Positions 1 to 5,867 of a stretch of DNA of 8,655 bases are shown one piece after another; positions within the stretch are counted from its first letter, which is position 1, and every line of letters starts with the position of its first letter. The DNA is taken from the NCBI GenBank assembly GCA_024699005.1, contig JAILQN010000136.1, forward strand, positions 1 through 8,655, written 5' to 3'. The DNA is from Clostridia bacterium (GTDB taxonomy: Bacteria > Bacillota_A > Clostridia > Oscillospirales > Acutalibacteraceae). The notes below the pieces were generated by a model. It was not told where the DNA came from. It ran no database searches and saw only the letters and a program-made list of their open reading frames with translations. The position numbers and the translations under genes are program-made.

Positions 1-391
1 TAGCAAACGCGATCTTCAGGTCTTCAAGCCCGGAAAACAGGTAGTTCTCCGCCATCTGCGCCTGACACTTCTCCGTCATGGTATGTTCGTAGAAGTGCAG
101 GATCCAAAGATAATACTTCCGGTCGCCCGTTTCCTTGTATAACCGCGCAAGCTCGTCGTAGCCGGGAAATTCTTCCGGCGCGGTTCTACAAAAGAACATC
201 CGATGCGTTATGAAGGTATCGACCTCTGCATCGTCTTCAAGCGGTTCTGAAGAATACTCTTCCTCCGTAATCAGGTCTTCGTCTTCCTCGTTATTGTCCT
301 TTTCTTCTTCGTTTTCTGTATCCTCGTCGTCCCCGTCATCATCATAATCGTTATAACGGGAGTATCTGTCGTATTTTCTGTATCTGTACAA
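1..391 (-). CDS. Acidic protein of unknown function, possibly sigma-factor-like (partial, runs off left edge)
   Basis: The last gene of the leftward operon is open for 130 codons to the window edge. I chose a TTG start at 391-389 because AAGGAG lies 6 nt upstream and there is no better ATG near it; the first in-frame Met is about residue 65. The N-terminus is Tyr/Arg-rich (about 2-16), followed by a very acidic low-complexity stretch (about 17-55). A folded part follows with FFCRTAPEEFPGYDELARLY and a helix rich in aromatic residues (YYLWILHFYEH, about 93-103). The helix pattern reminds me of sigma-70-like proteins carried by Clostridia mobile elements, but no DNA-binding region is visible in the part present, so I do not assert it. 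It begins 10 nt after the DUF6076-type stop codon, with its SD overlapping that stop, so the two are probably translated from one mRNA. Confidence 0.62.
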   Translation of the reverse strand, partial: MYRYRKYDRYSRYNDYDDDGDDEDTENEEEKDNNEEDEDLITEEEYSSEPLEDDAEVDTFITHRMFFCRTAPEEFPGYDELARLYKETGDRKYYLWILHFYEHTMTEKCQAQMAENYLFSGLEDLKIAFA

Positions 392-401
392 TTTCTTCTC
401 C

Positions 402-1535
402 TTATGCCGATATCACGGGGCATTGCCGCAAATATTCCTCGGTCTCTTTGTATATGGTTTTTCTTTCCAGATCCTTTTTGAATTGGGAAAGTGAGTAATC
501 GGTTTCCGTCAGCGCAAGGGTGAGGTGATTCTGCGTGATAAGCGTCGCTGCCGCCGCGAACTCCGGTGTGATCGTACCGCGATTCTTTTCCGTTCGGATA
601 CACTCGGTCCTCTTTTTGCAGATAACCTTGTAAGGATCGCCGTCCGCTTTTTCCGGCGCGCCGTTCTGTTTCGCATACTGCTTACAGGAAAGCCGCTTTC
701 CATCATAGAGTTCAGGGCTTAACCCGGTGCAGTATTTCTGGATATGTTTATCTGTTTTCAAAAAAGGTTTTTTGCAAACCCAGCACAGCCGAGGATAGTG
801 CCCGATCATCAGGCTCTCGAAAAGCTCGGTGACGATCAACTCCGAATAGGTCTTGAATTGTATCATCTTGCCGGGATAGAACTTGCCGTCGCTCTCTGTA
901 GACATATACGGCGTATATGTCACGTTCGGCTGCAAAGCAGCGTCCAAACGGAACTCTAAAAAGGCAACCGAAAACAGAAAGTCGGAATCATGGTTATCGC
1001 AATGGGAATACATATCGGCGATATGGCGGACCTTTTCATAGATTTTCGGCATTTCATCAAAGAGCCGAGCGTAAAAGGTCAGAAGGTCCCAAATGAATTC
1101 CGCCGTTTCCGCCGCGTGAAGCTGCTGCACGTTTGCAGGTGCAAATTCCGCTATTGTTGAGGTATGAGTGAAATCGGGGTCGATCCCGCCGTCTTTATTG
1201 GCAAGAAAACGCTTCAACATGGATATATTACTTTCCGAAAAGGAATCCCGAATTGCATCTCGGTCAAGGTATTCAAAGGGCTTTACGCCTTTCAATATGT
1301 CCAATGCAGCAAGGATCGCTTCACAAGCTTTCGGCAGCGCGGTTTCCACGTCTTGATTGTGTTTGATCGCGTTGAGTCCTGCAAGGATAGAAAAATACGG
1401 CGCTTCCAGGCGCTGTTCTGTTTTTCCCGGGGCGTAAAACTCCAACAGGCTGCAGCAGTAGGAACAGAGCAGATCCTTCTTTCCGGCAAAGTAAATGTTT
1501 TTATTCGAAATTATGGCTTCCAACGGATAAAACAT
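402..1535 (-). CDS. DUF6076-like zinc-ribbon protein
   Basis: This 377-aa protein starts at ATG 1535, with AAAGGA 6 nt upstream. It is probably soluble: there is no signal peptide or membrane segment. The N-terminal two thirds are helical with an early Cys cluster (C24, C27, C28). The C-terminal third holds a clear metal-binding module, C251-x2-C254-x14-C269-x14-C284, with a basic linker (KKPFLKTDKHIQKYC), followed by another Cys pair (C306, C312) in a Lys/Arg-rich segment. This architecture matches, from memory, the DUF6076 proteins common in Clostridia accessory regions; their function is not known. A zinc ribbon with basic flanks would suit nucleic-acid binding, which is inference. It lies between the LexA-type repressor and the acidic TTG-start protein, all on the minus strand, and follows a repeat-rich spacer of 225 nt in which I see no convincing promoter. 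Confidence 0.85.
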   Translation of the reverse strand: MFYPLEAIISNKNIYFAGKKDLLCSYCCSLLEFYAPGKTEQRLEAPYFSILAGLNAIKHNQDVETALPKACEAILAALDILKGVKPFEYLDRDAIRDSFSESNISMLKRFLANKDGGIDPDFTHTSTIAEFAPANVQQLHAAETAEFIWDLLTFYARLFDEMPKIYEKVRHIADMYSHCDNHDSDFLFSVAFLEFRLDAALQPNVTYTPYMSTESDGKFYPGKMIQFKTYSELIVTELFESLMIGHYPRLCWVCKKPFLKTDKHIQKYCTGLSPELYDGKRLSCKQYAKQNGAPEKADGDPYKVICKKRTECIRTEKNRGTITPEFAAAATLITQNHLTLALTETDYSLSQFKKDLERKTIYKETEEYLRQCPVISA

Positions 1536-1552
1536 AGGTGGTCCTTTCGTCT

Positions 1553-1628
1553 TGTTATGGAATCGATTTCGGTTGTTACCGAATTTCTCCGCTTTTTGAA
1601 AAACCGGGGGATAAAGTATATAGGGAGG
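1553..1628. repeat. 76-bp direct repeat, copy A
   Basis: Copy A matches copy B (1681-1756) at 67 of 76 positions with no gaps and a constant offset of 128 bp. The best-kept core is the segment around CCGGGGGATAAAGTATAT. Each copy begins with two GTTAyGGAAT-like words 20 bp apart (1554 and 1574 here). Copy A also contains TTCGGT-TGTT-ACCGAA (1568-1583), a perfect 6-bp inverted repeat. It lies immediately upstream of the DUF6076-type gene, so it could hold binding sites for a regulator of that gene. Confidence 0.85.
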
Positions 1629-1653
1629 GTGATCGGCGGTTCTTCGAGATACG
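1629..1653 (-). pseudogene. Possible degenerate remnant of a repressor 3' end
   Basis: The bases right after copy A (about 1629-1653) still resemble the last codons of the repressor gene that follow copy B at the same 128-bp offset: roughly 16 of 25 positions agree, for example GATACG against GATATG and GTTCTTC against GTCCTTC. Read on the minus strand, this would be a decayed version of the repressor C-terminus without its stop codon. The simplest reading is an old tandem duplication or a recombined second repressor of which only the tail and downstream spacer survive. The match is short and imperfect. Confidence 0.3.
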
Positions 1654-1680
1654 CCGCGTCGACCTGTATTTCATTTCGGT

Positions 1681-1756
1681 TGTTACGGAATCGATTTTCG
1701 TTGTTACGGAATTTCTCCCTTTTTTCAAAAACCGGGGGATAAAGTATATGGGGAGA
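1681..1756. repeat. 76-bp direct repeat, copy B
   Basis: This is the second copy of the 76-bp repeat, ending just downstream of the repressor stop codon (1761). The word GTTACGGAAT occurs exactly twice in it (1682-1691 and 1702-1711), 20 bp apart, close to two helical turns. ATTTCTCCC at 1711-1719 can pair with GGGGAGAGAAAT at 1750-1761 with one bulge, a fold that copy A keeps only partly. Confidence 0.85.
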
Positions 1757-1760
1757 GAAA

Positions 1761-2378
1761 TCAGCAGTCCTTCAGGATATGCTTCACAACGCCCTGAATC
1801 CGGATGATGTTTTTCTTTACTGTTTTGTTCGGGTATCGGGCTTCGTTTTCGTAGGCAAGGATCGGCTGCCCGTTCTTTCGGAATCCCCGAAGCCGTTTGA
1901 TCTGTGTTTCGTTCTCTTCGTCCAGCGCGGCGACGATATCGCCCTCGCGCGGTTCGGCGTCGATCTCAATAAACAGCGTATCTCCGGGGGCGATCCCGGC
2001 GTCGGCCATGGAATCACCGGCGGCTGTGATCGAAACGAGATTTTTTTCCGGGAAGTAAAATGGGGAAAGCACGTTATACGCGATCACGTGCTGTTCCTCC
2101 ACCGTGCCGGGACCGCAGGAGCCGATGTTATCCAGCGCCAGACACTTTGTGGAGTTATACTGAATCCGATCGCCGACCTTTAAGGTAATAACGCCGTTCT
2201 TATAATCCAGCTTCCGGTCCTGCGCCAGATCCTTCAAATACCGGTGGACAATGCTGGTGGAAAGCTGAAAGCGCTCTGCGATCTGCGCCACGGTGGGCTG
2301 GCTCTGACGCTCCGTCATATATTCCGTTACGTATTTCAGAATGGCTTCCATTCTTTCATAGTTCTTCGGTCTCGCCAT
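1761..2378 (-). CDS. LexA-type transcriptional repressor with S24 autoprotease domain
   Basis: This 205-aa protein has LexA length and order. Residues about 1-65 form a winged helix-turn-helix (TVAQIAERFQLSTSIVHRYL as the HTH); about 85-200 form the S24/S26 self-cleavage domain. The cleavage bond is probably C88-G89 in GSCGPG, with Ser123 (GDSMADAGI) as nucleophile and Lys161 (TQIKRL) as general base. The spacings of 35 and 38 residues fit E. coli LexA (84-85, 119, 156). The expected role is a DNA-binding repressor inactivated by RecA-stimulated self-cleavage during DNA damage. The start at 2378 is set by AAGGAGG 8 nt upstream. The upstream region carries a consensus promoter overlapped by a palindrome and a LexA-box-like site, so autoregulation is likely. 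Its position beside a DUF6076-type gene suggests it is the repressor of a mobile element, not the chromosomal SOS master, but that is inference. Confidence 0.93.
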   Translation of the reverse strand: MARPKNYERMEAILKYVTEYMTERQSQPTVAQIAERFQLSTSIVHRYLKDLAQDRKLDYKNGVITLKVGDRIQYNSTKCLALDNIGSCGPGTVEEQHVIAYNVLSPFYFPEKNLVSITAAGDSMADAGIAPGDTLFIEIDAEPREGDIVAALDEENETQIKRLRGFRKNGQPILAYENEARYPNKTVKKNIIRIQGVVKHILKDC

Positions 2379-2415
2379 CGGTGGGGCCTCCTTTATTGTG
2401 CAATAACAGAATGGT

Positions 2416-2435
2416 ATATTCTACTATTAGAATAT
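2416..2435. promoter_or_regulatory. 20-bp palindrome over the repressor -10 box
   Basis: ATATTCTACTATTAGAATAT has perfect 8-bp arms around a CTAT centre. A second overlapping inverted repeat, AGAAT-GGTAT-ATTCT, sits at 2408-2422 and shares one half-site. Three alternating AGAAT/ATTCT half-sites in 26 bp directly covering the -10 box are what a self-repressing dimer would leave. The likely ligand is the LexA-type repressor encoded next to it. Confidence 0.65.
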
Positions 2436-2457
2436 CATGGAACATTTGTTTTGTCAA
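2429..2457 (-). promoter_or_regulatory. Promoter of the leftward repressor operon
   Basis: Reading the minus strand, TTGACA (2457-2452) and TATTCT (2434-2429) are separated by exactly 17 nt, and the ATG of the repressor follows 50 nt further with a good SD. Both boxes are overlapped or bracketed by the candidate operators described separately. Confidence 0.8.
2440..2451. promoter_or_regulatory. LexA-box-like site in the repressor promoter spacer
   Basis: GAACATTTGTTT matches the Gram-positive SOS box core GAAC-N4-GTTC at 7 of 8 fixed positions. It lies between the -35 and -10 boxes of the leftward promoter. It could be bound by host LexA, which would tie this operon to DNA damage, or be a weaker second site for the local repressor. 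Confidence 0.5.
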
Positions 2458-2597
2458 TACCTTTCCATGAATAATCCCGCTGCGTTCGGTTCTCGGCGGG
2501 CCAAAATATAAAAATATTAAGAAGCCGGTGTTTGATCGCCAGATTTCTGTCACCCCTTCATGCTCTTTTCCCATGAAAAAATTACAAAAAAATGTGT

Positions 2598-2616
2598 TGT
2601 AACTATTGACATTACA
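2598..2616. promoter_or_regulatory. Candidate Rrf2 operator upstream of the SnoaL-like gene
   Basis: TGTAACTATTGACATTACA is a TGTAA-N9-TTACA inverted repeat that covers the -35 box of the promoter. The same 19-bp element, with 17 identical positions, overlaps the -35 of the Rrf2 gene at 3463-3481. A protein bound here would block RNA polymerase; the adjacent Rrf2 regulator is the obvious candidate. Confidence 0.75.
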
Positions 2617-2634
2617 TCAAGAACGTGCTATACT
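2606..2634 (+). promoter_or_regulatory. Promoter of the SnoaL-like gene
   Basis: TTGACA (2606-2611) and TATACT (2629-2634) are separated by 17 nt, close to the ideal sigma-A promoter. The start codon is 57 nt downstream of the -10 box. The -35 lies inside the 19-bp candidate operator. Confidence 0.85.
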
Positions 2635-2691
2635 GCAGTCAAGATGAAACTACGGCGGTTACATCGAAATTATTTTCAGGAGGTCATTATC

Positions 2692-3462
2692 ATGACAAAC
2701 ATCGAAAAAACTCTCGCTCTCATCAACTGCTTCGCTACCGGCGACACCGAAACCGCAAAGGGGCTTCTGGCTCCCGGCTACATCCAGCACAATCTCGCCT
2801 ACGGCACCGGCGCTGACGCATTCGTGGGCAGCGTTGCCTACCTTGGTTCCGCTCCCGTGAAGACCACCGTCAACAATATCCGCGCTTTTGAGGACGGCGA
2901 CAAGGTGTTCCTGCAGAACGTTTACAATTTCGCCGGTATGGGCGAGCAGGTCGCGTTTGACATTTTCCGTTTCGACGCTGACGGCAAGATCGCCGAGCAT
3001 TGGGACAATCTCGCGGCCAAGGCAGATCCGAATCCCTCCGGCCATACCCAGATCGACGGTACTACGGAAAAGGAAGACGTCGATAAAGAAGAAACCCGCA
3101 AAACCGTTGCTGCGTTTGTCGGTGATGTGCTTCGCGGCGAGAATCCCGGAAAGCTGACCGACTATTTCGACGGTGATAACTACATCCAGCACAATATCAG
3201 CATTGCCGACGGTCTTTCCGGTCTCGGCGCTGCTCTTGCGGCGCTCGCCGAGCAGGGCATCCAGATGATCTATACCAAGACGCACTATGTTCTTGCCGAC
3301 GGCAACTACGGGCTGGCGGTCAGCGAAGGTACCTTCGGCGGCGTTTCCACCACCTACTATGATCTGTTCCGTGTGGAGGAAGGCAAGATCGCCGAGCATT
3401 GGGACGTCATGGAAACATTGGCCGCAGAGGATACCTGGGCAAATTCTAACGGCAAGTTTTGA
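2692..3462 (+). CDS. Tandem SnoaL-like (NTF2-fold) protein
   Basis: This 256-aa protein starts at ATG 2692, with AGGAGGT 7 nt upstream. An upstream in-frame extension exists but would run across the promoter, so I reject it. It consists of two SnoaL/NTF2-like domains. The first (about 1-115) carries YIQHN at 30-34 and KIAEHWD at 99-105; the second (about 133-245) carries YIQHN at 164-168 and KIAEHWD at 232-238. They are joined by a charged linker (EKEDVDKEETRK). Each motif pair is the usual pocket signature of SnoaL-like proteins (predicted aldol-condensation/polyketide-cyclase-like, NTF2 superfamily). Such proteins bind or convert small molecules, but the substrate cannot be read from sequence. 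It has its own strong promoter and is followed 58 nt later by the Rrf2 gene, whose product probably represses both. Confidence 0.9.
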   Translation: MTNIEKTLALINCFATGDTETAKGLLAPGYIQHNLAYGTGADAFVGSVAYLGSAPVKTTVNNIRAFEDGDKVFLQNVYNFAGMGEQVAFDIFRFDADGKIAEHWDNLAAKADPNPSGHTQIDGTTEKEDVDKEETRKTVAAFVGDVLRGENPGKLTDYFDGDNYIQHNISIADGLSGLGAALAALAEQGIQMIYTKTHYVLADGNYGLAVSEGTFGGVSTTYYDLFRVEEGKIAEHWDVMETLAAEDTWANSNGKF

Positions 3463-3481
3463 TGTAAGTATTGAAATTACA
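3463..3481. promoter_or_regulatory. Candidate Rrf2 operator upstream of the Rrf2 gene
   Basis: TGTAAGTATTGAAATTACA begins directly after the SnoaL-like stop codon. It is the same element as at 2598-2616 (17 of 19 identical; the same TGTAA and TTACA arms and the same 9-nt gap) and has the same placement over the -35 box. Confidence 0.75.
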
Positions 3482-3499
3482 GCAAAAACCGGGTAAAAT
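3471..3499 (+). promoter_or_regulatory. Promoter of the Rrf2 gene
   Basis: TTGAAA (3471-3476) and TAAAAT (3494-3499) are 17 nt apart, with the start codon 21 nt after the -10. This spacing gives a short leader holding only the AGGAGG site (3506-3511). It is weaker than the SnoaL promoter by consensus, as expected for a regulator gene. Confidence 0.75.
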
Positions 3500-3520
3500 G
3501 GTAACAGGAGGTGTTGTCCT

Positions 3521-3958
3521 ATGCAGATTTCCAGCAGATTTACCGTTGCGCTGCATATCTTCACCTGCGTAGAAGTCTTTAAGGATGAATACAAGGTCAC
3601 GAGCGACTTCCTTGCCGGATCGATCAACACCAATCCTGTTATCATTCGCAAAATTCTGACGCAGTTGAAAAATGCCGGGCTGATCGAGGTCGCCAGAGGC
3701 ACCGGCGGCATCACGATCACAAAGCCGCTGAAAGAAATCACGTTCTACGACGTATATGAGGCGATCGAGCCGGTAGAAAACGGCGATCTGTTCCGATTCC
3801 ATGAGAACCCGAATCCCGAATGCCCGGTGGGACGGAACATTCATGCGCTGCTCGATCAGAAGCTGCAGGCCATACAGGGCGCTATGGAAGACGAGATGAA
3901 GCGATATGCCATCGAGGATCTCCGCACCGGCGCGCTGGAACTGATCGCGAACGAATAA
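3521..3958 (+). CDS. Rrf2-family transcriptional regulator (YwnA-like)
   Basis: This 145-aa protein starts at ATG 3521, with AGGAGG 9 nt upstream. Residues 1-70 form the Rrf2 winged helix: the typical opening MQISSRFTVALHIF, recognition helix TNPVIIRKILTQLKNAGLI (38-55), and wing around ARGTGGITI. A dimerisation helix follows (LDQKLQAIQGAMEDEM, 111-126). The three-Cys Fe-S signature of IscR/NsrR-type members is absent. Only C16 and C101 occur; C101 is in the motif NPNPECPVGRNI, which is typical of the YwnA-like branch, so thiol-based sensing is possible but unproven. The matching 19-bp elements over its own promoter and the SnoaL promoter suggest autoregulation and control of the upstream gene. 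A strong terminator follows the stop codon. Confidence 0.93.
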   Translation: MQISSRFTVALHIFTCVEVFKDEYKVTSDFLAGSINTNPVIIRKILTQLKNAGLIEVARGTGGITITKPLKEITFYDVYEAIEPVENGDLFRFHENPNPECPVGRNIHALLDQKLQAIQGAMEDEMKRYAIEDLRTGALELIANE

Positions 3959-3965
3959 TACGGCA

Positions 3966-4000
3966 GGGCTCCGGGGCTGTTTCTCCGGAGCTTTGTTTTT
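3966..4000 (+). terminator. Intrinsic terminator after the Rrf2 gene
   Basis: An 11-bp stem (3966-3976 with 3983-3993, including three G-U pairs; core GCTCCGG/CCGGAGC) closes a 6-nt loop and is followed by TTTGTTTTT. It separates the regulator from the D-lactate dehydrogenase gene. I see no good promoter between it and the next start codon. Confidence 0.85.
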
Positions 4001-4031
4001 GGAAGATATGATGTGATCGGAGGAAAAGAAA

Positions 4032-5066
4032 ATGATCAAAGTCGCGTTTTACGATACAAAGGCATACGATAAGCCGTCCTTTGAATCCTACGGCGGACAG
4101 AACGGAATCGAGTTCCGTTTCCTTGAAACGAAGCTGAACGAAGACACCGCCGCGCTTGCCGAAGGATGCGGCGCGGTATGCGTTTTCGTCAACGACGACG
4201 TAAACGCCGAAGTCATTGAAAAGCTGTACAAAAACGGAGTAAAATTGATCGCTCTGCGTTCTGCAGGTTACAACAACGTGGACGTAAAAGCCGCTTTCGG
4301 AAAGATACACGTCGTTCACGTTCCGGCGTATTCCCCTTACGCCGTCGCCGAACACGCGGCGGCTCTGCTGCTGACGAGCGTGCGGCGCATCCATAAGGCG
4401 TATAACCGGACGCGGGAGTTCAATTTCTCGCTGAACGGCTTGACGGGCTTCGACCTGCACGGCAAAACCGTCGGCGTGATCGGCGCGGGCAAGATCGGAC
4501 GGATCTTTATCGATATCTGCCGCGGTTTCGGAATGCGCGTACTCGCCTTCGACCGCCATCCCGCAGCCGACGGGATCGAATACGTATCTCTTGAAGAATT
4601 GTTCCGCCAAAGCGACGTCATTTCGCTGCATTGCCCGCTGACAGACGAAACGCGCCATCTGATCGACGGCGCGGCGATCGAAAAAATGAAGAAAGGCGTT
4701 GTGATCGTCAACACCTCGCGCGGCGCGCTGATCGACGCCCAGGCGCTGCTGGAAGGGATCAGGGAGAGAAAGATCGGCGCGGCCTGTCTCGACGTTTACG
4801 AAGAGGAAGCGGACGTTTTCTTTGAGGACCGTTCCGGGCACATCATGGACGATGAGCTGCTTTCGCGGCTTCTTTCCATGCCCAACGTGATCGTCACCTC
4901 GCATCAGGCGTTCCTCACGCAGGACGCGCTGGACAATATCGCCGAGACGACCGTGAACAACATCCTTTCGTATTACGATAACGACGGGATCTGCGACAAC
5001 GAGCTGTGTTATCGCTGCGGCAATATCGAACGGTGCAAAAGCGACCGGAAGCAGAGATGCTTTTGA
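4032..5066 (+). CDS. ldhA: D-lactate dehydrogenase (LdhA-type 2-hydroxyacid dehydrogenase)
   Basis: This 344-aa cytoplasmic enzyme should reduce pyruvate to D-lactate with NADH. The Rossmann motif GAGKIG is at 151-156. The catalytic triad is Arg230 (NTSRGALID), Glu259 (DVYEEE) and His291 (TSHQAFLT); their spacing matches the D-LDH set 235/264/296. The segment FFEDRSGHIMDDELLSRL is specific to the LdhA branch. ATG 4032 has GGAGG 8 nt upstream. After the usual family end (here DNEL, 322-325) the protein carries about 19 extra residues with C326, C329, C335 and C343, plus C321 just before, which could bind metal or form disulfides. It heads an operon with the macrodomain (27-nt gap) and sirtuin genes. 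A related 2-hydroxyacid substrate cannot be excluded. Confidence 0.92.
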   Translation: MIKVAFYDTKAYDKPSFESYGGQNGIEFRFLETKLNEDTAALAEGCGAVCVFVNDDVNAEVIEKLYKNGVKLIALRSAGYNNVDVKAAFGKIHVVHVPAYSPYAVAEHAAALLLTSVRRIHKAYNRTREFNFSLNGLTGFDLHGKTVGVIGAGKIGRIFIDICRGFGMRVLAFDRHPAADGIEYVSLEELFRQSDVISLHCPLTDETRHLIDGAAIEKMKKGVVIVNTSRGALIDAQALLEGIRERKIGAACLDVYEEEADVFFEDRSGHIMDDELLSRLLSMPNVIVTSHQAFLTQDALDNIAETTVNNILSYYDNDGICDNELCYRCGNIERCKSDRKQRCF

Positions 5067-5093
5067 CGGTTCATACGGAGAGAAGATGATAAA

Positions 5094-5867
5094 ATGACGC
5101 ACGAAGAAAAACGGATCCATCTGATCAATTCGCTGCTTACGGAGCAGCCTCGATACCGGAATATCGAGATCCCGGCAGACGTACAGGGACAAAAGGATCT
5201 GCTGCGAACGCTTATGAACATCCGTATGCCCGCACCGGTTTCGGACGACTATATTGAAATCGAAAGCGAATACCTGCAGGAAGAAACGGCGGAGAAAGGG
5301 ATCACGCGCCTTGTCGATCTCACGCCCGTGGAAGACGGTATCTATCTCTGGCAGGACGATATCACGACGCTTGAATGCGACGCGATCGTCAACGCCGCCA
5401 ATTCGCAGATGCTGGGCTGTTTTCAGCCGCTGCACAACTGCATCGACAACTGTATCCACACCTTCGCGGGCTTACGGCTTCGCAACAAGTGTGCGGAGAT
5501 TATGAAGAAACAGGGCTGCGAGGAGCCGACGGGACAGGCGAAGATAACGCCCGCCTACAACCTGCCGTGCAAATACGTGATCCACACCGTCGGACCCATC
5601 GTGAACGGACGGCTGACTGCAAAGCACGAAGAACAGCTCGCGTCCTGCTACAGGTCCTGCCTTGCGCTTGCGGAAGAAAACGGCTGCAAAAGCATTGCGT
5701 TCTGCTGCATTTCCACAGGCGTTTTCGGCTTCCCGCAGAAACGCGCGGCACAGATCGCGGTACAGACCGTGAGAGAATACAAGGGAAAAAACAACAGCAA
5801 CATCGAGGTGATATTCAATGTTTTCAAGGATGAGGATCACGTCATCTACCGGGACTTACTCGGATAA
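5094..5867 (+). CDS. Zinc-type macrodomain protein-ADP-ribose hydrolase
   Basis: This 257-aa protein starts at ATG 5094, with GGAGAG about 12 nt upstream. Residues 1-80 are a helical N-terminal extension; about 85-257 form the macrodomain. ADP-ribose-binding signatures are INDEED visible as IVNAANSQM (98-106) and CCISTGVFGFP (204-214). Between them, GCFQPLHNCIDNCIH (108-122) places C109, H114 and C116 as the probable zinc ligands of the SirTM-linked Zn-macro class, where the metal sits near the distal ribose and is needed to remove ADP-ribose from protein. This class, known from Staphylococcus aureus and Streptococcus pyogenes, reverses modification by the partner sirtuin. The next gene is exactly such a sirtuin and overlaps it by 50 nt. 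The assignment rests on motif recognition; the hydrolysed target is unknown here. Confidence 0.93.
   Translation: MTHEEKRIHLINSLLTEQPRYRNIEIPADVQGQKDLLRTLMNIRMPAPVSDDYIEIESEYLQEETAEKGITRLVDLTPVEDGIYLWQDDITTLECDAIVNAANSQMLGCFQPLHNCIDNCIHTFAGLRLRNKCAEIMKKQGCEEPTGQAKITPAYNLPCKYVIHTVGPIVNGRLTAKHEEQLASCYRSCLALAEENGCKSIAFCCISTGVFGFPQKRAAQIAVQTVREYKGKNNSNIEVIFNVFKDEDHVIYRDLLG

Noticed and set aside
1164..1742. Plus-strand ORF opposite the DUF6076-type gene
   Set aside because: It runs through the direct repeats and lacks an SD; the repeats alone explain its recurring peptides.
1553..1756. Repeats as a CRISPR array
   Set aside because: There are only two copies, each 76 bp, with mismatches and no spacer-like regularity or cas genes.
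2476..2500. CCCGCTG/CGGCGGG hairpin as terminator
   Set aside because: There is no T run on either strand, and it lies between two divergent promoters where no transcript should end.
2560..2691. N-terminal extension of the SnoaL-like ORF
   Set aside because: It would run across the -35, -10 and operator; the AGGAGGT fixes the start at 2692.
2659..3741. Long minus-strand ORF opposite the SnoaL and Rrf2 genes
   Set aside because: It has no SD and is antisense to genes with clear family motifs; its sequence is low-complexity Val/Ile-rich, as expected for a shadow frame.
3882..5459. 525-aa minus-strand ORF opposite the dehydrogenase
   Set aside because: It is a shadow frame over a well-supported dehydrogenase and macrodomain; no family motif or SD was seen.
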